Origin: Pyrrhosoma nymphula
Lineage: Eukaryota > Arthropoda > Insecta > Odonata > Coenagrionidae
Direction of reading: 5' to 3'
DNA length: 64,000 bases
Assembly: GCA_963573305.1 (NCBI GenBank)
Contig: OY754339.1
Coordinates: 11,145,941 to 11,209,940, forward strand
The notes under the pieces were generated by a model. The model saw nothing but the letters and a program-made list of their open reading frames with translations, made no database searches and was not told the DNA's origin. Numbering within the stretch: position 1 is the stretch's first letter; each line of letters opens with the position of its first letter. Below, piece by piece: positions 1 through 9,420 of this stretch. A program made the position numbers and the translations under genes.

Positions 1-300
1 TATTCTTATTTTATCTTTCTTATCGGACCTAGAGATGTAGTGTGGCGTCAACATTATATTCTCCGTGTCAAACTGATACACACCTGTTCTGAATTTCTCA
101 ATCAATCTAAGCCTAGGCGTGTAGCCTCCGAGTCTCTAGTGGTGCCCAACCTAATCCATCCAAAAGGCATTGAAATACTCTTTGTTCGCGTAGCAGTTTT
201 CAACGAAGCACACAGCTTTCCTTAGTATTTCATTTTACTTTTTCGAATGAAATCTTTCTGTCCAGGGTCCCAAATCCCACACTAAAGCGCCATTATGGGA
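1..300. other. AT-rich sequence with no recognised gene
   Basis: I see no coding pattern, known repeat or structural motif here. The short open frames have no family-like sequence. Confidence 0.4.
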
Positions 301-317
301 CATATATATAGAGCGAT

Positions 318-505
318 AACTTTCATATGTATGTGAAATATGTGGAGATATACATGGATTCTATTAAAAATTGGCCTCGGAGAATATATTTAACATATAT
401 GGAGAAATATATGGGACATATATGGACTCCAAATATTTTCCATATGTTTATCCATGTATGGTCAATATATTCAATTCGTCCAATTTTTAATAGAATCCAT
501 ATATG
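318..505. repeat. TATA-rich inverted-repeat element (MITE-like)
   Basis: The segment GGATTCTATTAAAAATTGG at 355-373 is matched by its exact reverse complement at 480-498. The interior is full of ATATATGG and CCATATATG motifs. This makes a hairpin-forming unit of roughly 180 bp, as expected of a small non-autonomous DNA transposon. Similar CCATATATGG motifs recur at 830-940, 1365-1440 and 1730-1890, so the same family probably built much of the first 2 kb. No clear target-site duplication was found, so the ends are approximate. Confidence 0.6.
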
Positions 506-567
506 TATATTAATTTATTACAGTGAGGAAACTTTTACAAACCACATAAAAAATATACACGACCCGG

Positions 568-594
568 GTTTCGACGGCTAAGCGTCATCATCAG
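568..594 (-). repeat. CTGATGA...GAAAC hairpin module
   Basis: On the minus strand CTGATGA is followed by one base, then the stem GACG/CGTC around a six-base loop, then GAAAC. The conserved strands of a hammerhead ribozyme core are CUGANGA and GAAA separated by stem II, so the arrangement resembles one. There is an extra base between CTGATGA and the stem. Similar modules occur at 34.5, 40.9 and 49.8 kb. A ribozyme function is inference only. Confidence 0.4.
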
Positions 595-617
595 GTGATC
601 AAAAGTGTACAGCAATC

Positions 618-720
618 CCTTATATATTATCAGTCAGTTGGGGGTGGGGTAGTGGTGGTGAGGGGGTGGGGAGGAGGACGGGAATGGACCACAATAGAGG
701 AAAGGATGGGGGAGTTGGGG
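618..720 (+). repeat. G-rich low-complexity tract, possible G-quadruplex
   Basis: Runs of three to five G are separated by short T/A/TG spacers (for example GGGGGTGGGG near 670). More than four G-runs lie within about 60 bases, which meets the usual sequence rule for a G-quadruplex on the plus strand. The open frames crossing it are low-complexity artefacts. Confidence 0.5.
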
Positions 721-1158
721 GGCAGCAAGTATTCATTTAAAAGATTAACATCTGGGTCAGCATTTTGTTTTAAAATTTCAAGCTGTTCAAATGCATTTAG
801 CTCACGTCGGTTATTAGTAACATTTATCCATATATATTTCCATATATTGCACACCTATGTGAAAGATGAAATAAAACACGGTTCATGTGGCCATACACCT
901 GTACTATATTTAGCCATATATGGGCACAATATGTAGCCATAGCTATAGAAAATCCATGAAAACGTATACGGAACCCGAGGAATGGGAGTGAGTATAATTA
1001 TCTGCGATTTTTTATGGACCAAACCTAAACATTCTTAACTATAGTACAACAGAACTGAGATGTAAGTACGTCATCACACAGATACGGATAGAATTTTCTT
1101 CTTCTTCCAATCCGTGTATCATCACCCAGTATTCCTGCCTGTCCACCAGTATTAACGG

Positions 1159-1833
1159 TGCCCAACGCCATCTATTAACCGACTCCTCAACCCTATATAT
1201 CCAAATTAATACGTAACTATAAAAATCTATATGGTTTTATATAAACCTATTCATATCTGTATAGATCTATCCATTTCCATTGAAGAAAAACTACGAACGT
1301 ACAGAAATTTTCATCTAAAGCAGTGAAAAATATGGTAAAAATTTCTTTTTAATGTCTTATATAGAACATATATGCAAAAACTATTGATGAAACATACATG
1401 TCTAACCCACATATTCCCCCATATATGAAACATATATCGGCTGTGCAACATATCATGAGCAAATCCCTTATAGCCTGCCAGTTGGCGCGGCAACAATCTA
1501 TAGTTAATCTGCGACAACAACGGTGGTCAACGCCATCTATTAACCGACTATTACACCCTATATATGCAAATTTATACGTAACTATAAAAATTTATGCGTT
1601 TTTAAAAAAACCTATTCATATCTATGTATATTAATCTCTCCATTTCCATAAAAAGAAAATACGTACGTCCAGAAATTTTCATCTATAACAGTGAAAAATA
1701 TGGTTAAAAATTTCTTTTAAATGTCTTATATAGAACATATATGCAAAAACTATTGATGAAACATACATGCCTAACCCACACATTCCCCCATATATGTAAC
1801 ATATATTGGCAGTTCAACATGTCTTGAGCAAAT
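1159..1833. repeat. Direct duplication, two units about 360 bp apart
   Basis: Positions 1159-1467 and 1519-1833 align almost throughout. Both begin with CAACGCCATCTATTAACCGA and share CAGAAATTTTCATCTA, AACATATATGCAAAAACT and ATTCCCCCATATATG. They differ by scattered substitutions and small indels. This is an old tandem duplication of a 310-bp TATA-rich unit, or two insertions of one repeat. The unit has no coding character. Confidence 0.8.
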
Positions 1834-1889
1834 ATATGGGTCGTATTTGGCGAATATATGTCCATATATATCCATTATATCTCCCATAT

Positions 1890-2095
1890 ACGGGGCTTCA
1901 GTGTGGAATGCTAGCAGCGTATTCGAGGTGTGGCCTAACCAGAGCGAAGTAGCACCACTCTCTTTCATTATTTCATCCGAGGACCTTCCTACTATACGCT
2001 CGATAAATCCTAGGTCCTTTAAGGCTGTGCCGCATATGTTTAATATGTGTGTTCTCCACGATAGGTTTGAAGGTGAGGTAATTCCCAAATATTTT
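1890..2095 (-). pseudogene. LINE reverse-transcriptase C-terminal remnant (group A)
   Basis: The minus strand reads VKYLGITSPSNLSW, then DLGFIERIVGR, and in another frame FALVRPHLEYAAS. This is the usual order at the C-terminal end of CR1/jockey-like non-LTR reverse transcriptases (VKYLGV..S.DLSW / KLGFI.R / LVRPHLEYAS..WDP). A frameshift separates the first and last blocks, so the copy is dead. It abuts a SINE tail at 2096-2162, which makes a chimeric open frame across the junction. Confidence 0.75.
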
Positions 2096-2162
2096 ACTTC
2101 GTCTTTTTTTTCGGACGATTCTGGTGGTCGGTATGCCCCTGCGATCCCGATCAGCCAGTGGC
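2096..2162 (-). mobile_element. 3' fragment of a tRNA-derived SINE
   Basis: The minus strand carries GGGATCGCAGGGGCATA, then GACCACCAGAATCGTCCGA, then an A-rich run. The same order occurs at the 3' end of the tRNA-headed element at 57578-57795, so this is a truncated copy of that family in the opposite orientation. Confidence 0.75.
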
Positions 2163-2202
2163 TTGTCATCAGGTTGCTGTGGAGTACACATTAAGTCTGA
2201 CG

Positions 2203-2387
2203 ACTGTCGTGTCTCCACTCTCATTCACTAAAGGATTATTCAGGATAAGGGGCGATCAAAATAACGCCTGCTCCGTACGGTTCTCCATCTTTATTTCACC
2301 ACCGGAAAAAAACAGTAAACTGCCATCTACACTTCAGCATTGCCAACATACACATCCCCATTACCAACATAACTCTGAAACACCACA
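2203..2387. repeat. LTR-like direct repeat, left copy
   Basis: This 185-bp segment (ACTGTCGTGTCTCC ... AACACCACA) is repeated in the same orientation at 3258-3439 with only a few substitutions and indels. The pair flanks a Ty3/gypsy integrase remnant on the minus strand, and this copy lies just past the integrase stop, where a 3' LTR would be. Calling it an LTR is inference, because the TG...CA ends and target duplication are not clear. Confidence 0.6.
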
Positions 2388-2496
2388 CTACCCCCCTTCA
2401 TCCAAATTTTGGGAGAACATAATCAAATTTGCAAAAGATTTGACAATGCACAACAAAACAAAACATAAAGCAACACAAATGTGAACAGAATGGAAG

Positions 2497-3246
2497 TTAC
2501 TCTACAAACCTAATGGGCTTTGTAATGAGTTCCCGTGGACGGAGGATTCTGGTTGTGGGAACTTGTTGTACAGGGCTAGAACGTACAGAACTGGGCGCAC
2601 TGTCAACAAGAGGACGCCCGGACACGGCAGGGGTCCTAGGCTCAACCGCAGAACGCTGAGTGACACGAAGGGTGTCAGGGTCCAGGGGTGAAGGAACAGT
2701 GGGAGCAGGTAAACCCATTGGTATCCCGGGCATGCGTGCATCACCATTCAATTCCTCCTTACAAGCATTGTCCGAAACAATGGCACCAGGCCTGGCTACG
2801 CGCACCTGATTGACACTTAATTGCATAACTCTATCAGCAGTCGCAACTTGATGCAATGTAGGGCCAATTATTTTAACATTGGTGCCAACAAAGGGTTTAT
2901 GATTAGATGACAGCCTTACTTTTACAATATCATTTGCGTTAAGGTGTTTTTGAGATGGTACATAAGCATCAGGATTAGGCCTAACCACTCTATCCAACGT
3001 TCTAGGCACAAAACCTAACATTACCTCAGCTGGGGACCTTTTGGTGGTGGGACACGGGGTGGTACGATATGCTAACAAGAAAATTGCCAATTTCATCGCA
3101 GTAGATAAGCCATTGTTTTTCTTAAGAGCTTTATCCAACTGTGATTTTATGGTCTGCACATGGCGCTCAGCTAAGCCATTTGCTTCAGGGTGATACGGCG
3201 CACTTTTAGAAACTACAATCAAATTATTGGTGCAAAAATCCCATCC
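2497..3246 (-). pseudogene. Ty3/gypsy integrase C-terminal fragment
   Basis: The open minus-strand frame includes SAPYHPEANGLAERHVQT, the block that carries the catalytic Glu of the DDE integrase core in gypsy-type retrotransposons. It continues with the family-typical LLAYRTTPCPTTKRSPAEVM and GFVPRTLDRV, then a basic, proline-rich C-terminal tail ending in RFVE. Gag, protease, reverse transcriptase, RNase H and the first two integrase Asp residues are all missing. The frame continues upstream of the first Met to about 3246 (WDFCTNNLI) and then breaks against the right-hand repeat. It is the surviving end of an internally deleted element. The frame itself is intact, which suggests a fairly recent origin. 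Confidence 0.88.
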
Positions 3247-3257
3247 TCGTCCCCAAA

Positions 3258-3439
3258 ACTGTCGTGTCTCCGCTCAATTCACTAAAGGATTCTTCAGGAT
3301 AAGGGGCGATCAAAATAACGCATACTCCGTACGGTTCTCCATCTTTATTTCACCACCGGAAAAACAGTACACTGCCATCTACACTTCAGCATTGCCAACA
3401 TACACATCCCCATTACCAACATAACACTGAAACACCACA
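3258..3439. repeat. LTR-like direct repeat, right copy
   Basis: Same-orientation partner of 2203-2387. It joins the truncated integrase frame directly at 3247-3257. With the left copy it gives the order repeat - integrase end - repeat, as expected of a gypsy element that lost most of its interior. The next sequence (about 3490 on) belongs to an unrelated LINE. Confidence 0.6.
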
Positions 3440-3489
3440 GCGACTTAATGTATACTCCACTCACAGAGTAGACGTGGCGTTGGTGTGTT

Positions 3490-3830
3490 GACTTCCGCAA
3501 GAATTGTACTACAGTGGATTTATTAAGTTTTAGTTCAAGACCCTTCATGGCACCACGAGCTAACGTTGTTTCGGTCCGATGACAGAACTTCTAAGTTTAC
3601 TTTCTCTATATTCATCTCTTTATTATTATCTAAGTTTACGGCTAACTTGATAACTTGGTCGTTTATATAAATAATGAATAATAGGGTCACGCTTCCTTGT
3701 GGGGCAGCCGATGTCATTTTACCATGTCTGAGCTAATGCCGTCAAAAACTACTTTTTGCTTGCGATCACTTAGTAAGTCACGTATCCAATTCCCTATTTG
3801 TTTGGTTTAACTCGTATGATTATCCTTTAT
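3490..3830 (-). pseudogene. LINE reverse-transcriptase fragment (group A)
   Basis: The minus strand encodes IGNWIRDLLSDRKQKVVFDG and then TSAAPQGSVTLLFIIYIND. This is the reverse-transcriptase block normally written ..SGVPQGSVLGPLLF..YIND.. of jockey/CR1-type non-LTR elements. The Gly-Pro after the Ser-Val pair is lost, and the FADD active-site block does not follow in frame. A further downstream piece (LELKLNKSTVVQF, near 3490-3545) matches the K.ELNK.K.... block. It is a short dead copy. Confidence 0.75.
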
Positions 3831-3839
3831 TATTATCCT

Positions 3840-4300
3840 TTTAGAACTACAGATTATATTTATAATGTGCCACTTTTCTAGTGAAGATGCCTTGAGTTTT
3901 AAAAATATGTAGCGCCCTAAATCTGCGATGTTTTCTTTTATCTCGTGCAACAAAAGAATTTCAAAAGATTGTGACTAAATTTGATTTAATATTGTTTTTT
4001 TGTTGAATTTTAAATAATTATTTCCGTAAAATACCTGCGCTACATCATTCAAATATATAGAGTAAGGAAAACGCGCGCTGTTATCTACATAATAGCGCTC
4101 GTTCATTTTCAATTATCCTTCAATAAAACTAGGGAACGAATTATTTAAAATAGCATTAGTCCTTATGGAGTTTTATGCTTCGAATAGCGCTGTTTCAATT
4201 AGCGCTCGAATTTCATGGAACGAATTAAGAGCGCTAATCGAGGAAAGGTTGTATCCATGCATGCAGTAATGTATATTATGATGCAAGAGTTATATTTCGA
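3840..4300. other. AT-rich spacer, nothing recognised
   Basis: I see no coding family, repeat copy or RNA motif. AGCGC-type motifs recur between 4070 and 4240 (for example ATAGCGCTCG), but without a regular period. Confidence 0.35.
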
Positions 4301-4309
4301 ATTTTCTCT

Positions 4310-4965
4310 CTATCCTCTCCTTCTACGCAGAGTATTCATCACGCTTATTTTCTCTCTAGCTCTTCGCACGACTTCTTCGTCTGTGATTTCTCTCCTTCCA
4401 TTTAATCTTCATAGTTCTTCTGCAGCGCACTTCATTTACTTCCAATCTCCTTTGCTCCGCTGATGTCACTGTCCAGGCTTCACTGCCATATAAGTGCATG
4501 TTCCAAACATGTTTAATAAAGTGCTTCCGTACTTCCAGGCTTGTGTTGCCAGCCATCAACAGACTCCTCTTCTGGAAGCCGAGTCTTATTTCTGCTTGGG
4601 GTATTCTGTTCACAATCTATCTTTCTAGCTTCTTCCATTGCTGGCGGTCCTGCTTCACGCACATGAAAATTCTTCCACTTGCGAGAGTTATTGCTGCCCA
4701 AATTTAACGGTGATCCGGTCATTTTGATTTCTTCCGCAAACCATAACCTTGGTTTTCTTAGCATTAATCTTCTGGTAGTATTTCTTCAGAGTTTGGTTCA
4801 CACAGTTTGACATACTCGTTAAATCTTTCTTCTCAGCAAGAATTTCTATGTCATCAGTTGAGCATAGCATGCTGAATTTTTCTCCATGCACCAGTCTTCC
4901 TGTTTTTAACTTGTCCTTTATTTCATTTATGGCTATTTCAACGTATATATTGAAACCACGCTTAA
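4310..4965 (-). pseudogene. LINE reverse-transcriptase remnant (group B)
   Basis: The minus strand from 4891 reads STDDIEILAEKKDL, a damaged form of the FADD..LLAE..EDL active-site block, and then KINAKKTKVMVC. Further on (4613-4356) come FIKHVWNMHLYGSEAWTV and the basic block RRTMKIKWKERN. These match, in order, the palm, thumb and C-terminal blocks of the non-LTR elements whose ORF2 carries ..YGSE.W.. and ..R.M..I.W..R.. motifs. Frames change at least twice, so the copy is non-functional. The active-site Ala-Asp-Asp is altered to Thr-Asp-Asp. Confidence 0.8.
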
Positions 4966-5340
4966 TTCATCTTATTATTTCTTATTATTCAATATTTTAT
5001 TACACGAACATTCTATAACTTTTTATTTTGGAGAAAACCTGTTCTTGCCATTATTAATGCAAGTTTTTATTTATGATAAAATATTAAAAGAGGTTAAAAA
5101 ATTACAAAATAGCATAACTTTAGATTTAATTTTAAAAACAAAAAAATCATGTAATTTACCGAGCAAAGCTTGGTTTTCCAGTGCTCTTATACATATTTAC
5201 AACAACAGCCAGGGTCTGGGCTAGACTCATACACATGGTCTGTTTATTTACGCGAGTTATTTGTTTGATGTTGTGAGCAATTTTCAGATTGCAAACAATA
5301 CTTTTATTTATGGAACCCTTTCCTTTGGTGATGATTTAAT
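4966..5340. other. AT-rich spacer before the GC island
   Basis: No recognised gene or repeat. Base composition shifts sharply at about 5345 from AT-rich to GC-rich. Confidence 0.4.
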
Positions 5341-5344
5341 AGTC

Positions 5345-7124
5345 CGGCACGAGGGATGAGGGGGCATATGTATACTTTTTCACCGCCGCGGCGAAAGACG
5401 CGAGCCTCGATCGGCGTCGTCCACCACCATTTTTCGCTCAAGATATACTCCGCTCATAAGGGGTGGATTTCATTTTTACGTTCCGCACGTGTGGCCACCC
5501 TGGCGCACACCTCCCGGCAGAGGGCGGGGAGGAGGGTGGGGAGGGTTACTTTTTTGAGAAAAGACTCTTTTGCCCCCATTTGCGTGCACAGGTTGTACAA
5601 CATGAGGGGAGGGGTTCGTTCCTCGGGAGATGCCAAGCATATTCATTCACGGGCACGCACGGAGTCTGAGGGGAGTTTTTTTAGGGGAGGCTGGGAAGGG
5701 GGAAAGGGGATGTAGGGGTGCGTTTACGACCAATCTTTATTGGTAGGGTTCCGTAAAAGACTAGTCCTTCCTCGTCCCTTCTCCAAACTACACACCACCC
5801 CAGAGTTAGTTCCGCTCTCTCCCCATACCACTCGGCGGCAAGAATACCACTGTCGTCCCATCCCATCGGCGTCCTTTCCACTCCCCCATTCCCCTTACAA
5901 ACCTACCCCCCCTCCCCCAACCCTCCTCCTCCTCTCCCCCCACCCTCCCCCTTTTTGTACCGCCCGCCTCCTCCGGCAAGAGCGCTAGAGAGACTGCAGA
6001 CGGCGACCAGCAAGGAGAGAGTCCACGGGAGAGACAGCCAACGGAGAGTAGTGGGCGCACAGGCGATCGGACTCTGAGGACGCCTCAGAAACCACGTTCG
6101 GACGTCAGGGAGTGAGAGAAAAGTCATCTTCGGGACCAAGGGTGCAAACTTATGGAGTGCCTCTAATTGTTTCTGTGGCCAGGTCTAACAAGCCTCAAGG
6201 TTTAGAGTGGAGCATTCCCACGGTGAAGAGGTATTTTGAGGAAATCTCGAGTCTTTGTGCGGCGAAATCGATCGTGTTGATCGAATTTTATAAGTGTCCT
6301 CGTGGAGTGAAGACAAGCAAAGTGAGGAAGACGGTGTTCAATACATTCTCGGCTCATCTCGTCGGTGTTGTCGAGAGAAAAATTGTTTCGAGTGAGTTTG
6401 AGTGGTGGTTGAAGGGACCGCGGTGGGAGAGGTGCACTTCGTCTCCACGAAACCGCGAGGAGGGATCCAAGAGACGAAGGAAGCACAGGGATACTCAACT
6501 TCCTAAAGGGCATCCCACACTACTCCCACGAAACATTACCCTACACCGCACCCCCCCACACCGGGGCGGCGTGCAAAACTCTCCCGCCAGAGAAGAGAAC
6601 CGACTCGCCGGCGAAGCTCGTGCTTTTGCGCGGGCGCGGAAAAACGGTTTGGCCCCCTTGAAGCGGGGCGGGCGGGGGTGGGGCGGGTGGAACACACCCC
6701 CCAACGACAGTCTCCGCCAACGTGCACACCGTGCTCACGCCTCTCTCTCCCTCGGAATAGCCCTCCTCCTTCTGCCGTAAGTAACGCACGCGATCGCAGA
6801 TCGTCCGGGAGGCGAGAGGGAGAAACGTCCACGCGGTTGAGGGCGTGGGAGACATGAGGCGCGGCGACGGCACCTTGCCGCACCTCGGGAAGAGAGCGCA
6901 GGGAGAAGGTGCGACGGCTCTTGGCGAACGCAGGACACGCCGCTGAGCGTCCCTCCAAAGCAAGCTCTTCCGCGAAGCGCGGTCTCGTTTCCCCGGCGAC
7001 GCCTCGCGTGGAGTCCCGCAAGGCAGAGTCCTCGGTCCCCCCCGGAGGTGTTGCGTCGCCCTTGGCCGGCGGGCTAGGAGGTCCCGGGCAGGAGGGCCGA
7101 CCGGCGGCGGAGACGGCCTTGGCG
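5345..7124 (+). promoter_or_regulatory. GC/CpG-rich island upstream of the Wnt-like exon (candidate promoter and 5' UTR)
   Basis: Composition rises from AT-rich flanks to strongly GC-rich, with the most CpG-dense part at about 6540-7120. It ends directly at the start codon of the signal-peptide exon. Several long open frames cross it on both strands, but they are low-complexity (Pro/Arg/Gly-rich) and mutually overlapping, as expected of GC-rich non-coding DNA. A plus-strand frame in phase with the exon stays open from 6909, so a longer N-terminus is possible. No TATA box or unambiguous initiator was found. Promoter function is inferred from position and composition. Confidence 0.5.
5898..5955. 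promoter_or_regulatory. Polypyrimidine/C-rich tract
   Basis: An almost pure C/T run (CCCCCCTCCCCC and CCTCCTCCTCTCCCC) forms several C-blocks. The minus strand has the G-run pattern of a G-quadruplex and the plus strand that of an i-motif. It sits about 1.2 kb upstream of the candidate start codon, inside the GC island. A regulatory role is inference. Confidence 0.4.
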
Positions 7125-7234
7125 ATGGCGGGCAGGGCGGCCGGGGCGTCGGGACGGCGGCGGTCCCGCTTCGAACTCCGACACCTCATCGTCTTCCTTG
7201 CGGTCGCTGTGGACGCCGTCGCCGGTAACTGGTG
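7125..7234 (+). CDS. First coding exon of a Wnt-family ligand (Wnt1/wingless-like candidate)
   Basis: The exon would encode 36 full codons plus two bases. It starts in a good context (G at -3 and +4). Residues 1-20 are basic (GRRRSRFELRH), residues 21-33 form a hydrophobic core (LIVFLAVAVDAVA), and then comes GNWW. This is a signal peptide with likely cleavage near residues 32-34, just before a Trp-Trp pair. Wnt ligands are secreted, lipid-modified glycoproteins that bind Frizzled receptors, and several (Wnt1, Wnt5, Wnt6) begin the mature chain with Trp-Trp. The frame ends at TG|GTGAGT, a near-consensus donor splitting the second Trp codon after its second base. Human WNT1 intron 1 splits the second Trp of its RWW the same way (the donor is numbered c.104+1). 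No exon with the ECQ.QF..RRWNC block was recognised downstream. Another secreted protein is possible, because only 37 residues are visible. Not enough to assign a Wnt subfamily. Confidence 0.55.
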
Positions 7235-7240
7235 GTGAGT
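7235..7240 (+). promoter_or_regulatory. Splice donor site (phase 2)
   Basis: GTGAGT directly follows TGGTG, and the frame would meet a stop (TGA at 7236-7238) if it were not spliced. The donor is close to the metazoan consensus. A weaker GTAACT donor lies at 7225, but using it would remove the Trp-Trp pair. Confidence 0.6.
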
Positions 7241-7379
7241 ACCCGGAGTTCATATGACCCATTGCGTCCCCCCCTTGTCGCCGAAATAGCCGTTTTATCT
7301 CCTCCCCGCCCGGCACTTACCGTAAACTGCGGCTGGTCTGGATATCGACAATATTTACGTACTAGTAAAAGCTTCGCGA

Positions 7380-7690
7380 CGAAATTTTTTTACGTATAAT
7401 TTTGTCATGATTAAAGTTTGTGGGTTGGATGCTCCAATTATGGACGTATATGAAAGAAGTGTACTTAGTTGCTGTGGTCATGTTGAGAGAATGATGGAAA
7501 TCGAATAATGAAGCGAAATAATGATTGACCGCGAAAGTCATTGGTGAATGTGGTGGAAAAGACTCATAGGAGTGGAACCTTAGGAGTCTTAAGAATATGA
7601 GAGCGTGCATTAAGCAACGCATATGAGTGTAGGTAAGCGAAAGAGGTAGGTATGCAAGGATAGGGCATTATGGAAGAGATTATTAAAAGG
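7380..7690 (+). pseudogene. LINE ORF2 C-terminal remnant (group B)
   Basis: The stretch from GTGGGTTGGATGCTCC through TGGTCATGTTGAGAGAATGA and AAGAGGTAGGTATGCAAGGA parallels 37500-37860 and 44260-44560 block for block. In better copies these blocks encode ..V.ERN.LCWFGHVE.. and the later ..R.....W... segment. Frames are broken. It lies just inside the candidate first intron of the Wnt-like gene. Confidence 0.65.
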
Positions 7691-8084
7691 GAGCCAGTAG
7701 TCCACGCACAACAGAAATGCTTCTTTTATATAATTTTGCCATATTTTGTTGTCTATGGTGAAATCCATCATGCGAGTTGAGGTGATTTAATAAATTTAGA
7801 TGAAGGTTGCATTGCAGATCTCAAGTAAAGGCACACATTTCTTTTAAAATTCGCCAAGAGATAAATAAAATCTGGTATTGAATTAGGTGCATGACGGCAG
7901 GCAACCAAGAAACGTAACAGGAAGGTACGAATGTTTGGTATTTCAATGAATTGGAGACCTTTGGTGACTTATTTTACATCAGGTACGCACTCTTTGGTTA
8001 CATTTTGAGATTCAATATCGTAACTTACGTATGAATGTAATATTGGAACCAGTTCCTGGCCAATTATTACCTATTACATGCACC

Positions 8085-8165
8085 TAATTCCCAGCAAACC
8101 ACCTCAAAGGTGTGTGGCAAGGGGTGAGTTTTCACCGATTTGCAATGCACAGTATACTGTAATGT
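8085..8165 (+). repeat. Short dispersed repeat, GGTGTGTGG...GGGGTGAG family
   Basis: Contains CACCTCAAAGGTGTGTGGCA followed by AGGGGTGAGTTTTCACC. The same order appears at 9325-9420 and 22485-22560 on the plus strand and at 23320-23403 on the minus strand. At 23.4 kb it lies at the end of a LINE 3' region, so the family may be a LINE 3' terminus. Confidence 0.6.
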
Positions 8166-9324
8166 TATTGAAAGTACTAATATTTATGCATTAGTAAAAA
8201 ATTGCAAATATCTTTTGTGAGGTGAGCTTTCACCAACATACCATACATACCTCTAAATGCTATCAATACTATAGAAAATATGTGAATGTAGGTGTTTTGC
8301 TACTACATAAGATGAACAAGCGTAACACAGGAAGCATGCGAGACGTGCTACTAGTATTACCTAGCAAATTAAGACAAAAGCGTCAGAGTAAAGATCAATT
8401 TCATAGCTGGACTACCCATCGAAAATTCTCATTATTATATTCACTTACTAAACGATTTGTGATGATTAGTTTCGATCTGGCGTTGTCGTCTGAATCGAAT
8501 ACCCATAAAAACTACTTCGATTACACGAAGTCCTTTCTCACGTGATGCCTACGTAATTCTGGAGGTTTTCCTCGGAGTTTTATTCCTAAAAAGGCAACCT
8601 GTAAAATAACTAGAGGGTTTCTTGAGATTTTATGAAGTCTTTTACTCGGGAACTGTGTGGATGCGACCTCTAGCGTTGGCTTGACTGAACGGCTGTCATT
8701 ACGGATCCTTCGCTGCGAGGACTATCGTCTAAGCCTTATTCGTATTCATGACTACGATTCGAGAAAAACCACACTATACGAAGAGTAATTCCTCGCGCAT
8801 AAAAATATGTATCACTGCAACGAGGATCATACCATAACGAATGAGCCGTCATAAAACTAAGAGGTAATGAATTGACAATCAAACTTTGGGAATGAGCCAA
8901 ATGCAATAAATTTTCCTTTGCTACGATAAGCTTAGCTATAAACTTTGGGAAAAAGGTAGAGAAATGTATTTTGAAGAAAAGTTCTCAAAGGTCATCCAAT
9001 TTTAGTGATAAACGTGGAGTAGAAATATTATTCCTAGCTTGCGGTAAAAATGACAATATCGAGACAGTAATTCTCTGGCAATATCATTCTGCTGTTATTA
9101 CACTCGCTGCCGGACTACCAATTGTACATCATGCATTTCCCTTGTACATTTTTGCGAAGAATTAGGGGAATTCATACATGAATTCGAAGCGCCCACAAGA
9201 AAGAATTGACCAAGAAGTATGCCGTATCTAAAAAATAAAACGTTTTAGTGGTTTCAAGGGTCTCGATTGTTCTCAGTTTGTGCTTATTCCATTTCTGCGC
9301 GTCATGAAAACCAAAGCTGCGTAA

Positions 9325-9420
9325 CTGACCACGCGGGACCTTGCAGGCCACCTCATTGGTGTGTGAAAAGGGGTGAAATTTTAACCAAGCATGCATTTAT
9401 ATCACATTCCATGTAAGTTC
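9325..9420 (+). repeat. Short dispersed repeat, GGTGTGTGG...GGGGTGAG family (diverged)
   Basis: Contains CTTGCAGGCCACCTCATTGG, then TGTGTGAAAAGGGGTGAAAT and AACCAAGCATGCAT, in the same order as the copies at 8.1, 22.5 and 23.35 kb but with more substitutions. Confidence 0.5.

Noticed and set aside
5345..5355. GGCACGAGG resembles a cDNA-library adaptor
   Set aside because: It is nine bases within a genomic context, with no insert boundary or poly-A partner. Chance is the simplest reading.
6112..6780. 222-codon open frame in the GC island
   Set aside because: It overlaps equally long frames on the other strand and is low-complexity Arg/Pro/Gly sequence with no domain. This is typical of GC-rich non-coding DNA.
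8222..8545. 107-codon plus frame as a host exon
   Set aside because: No domain, no flanking splice logic, and AT-rich composition like its surroundings.
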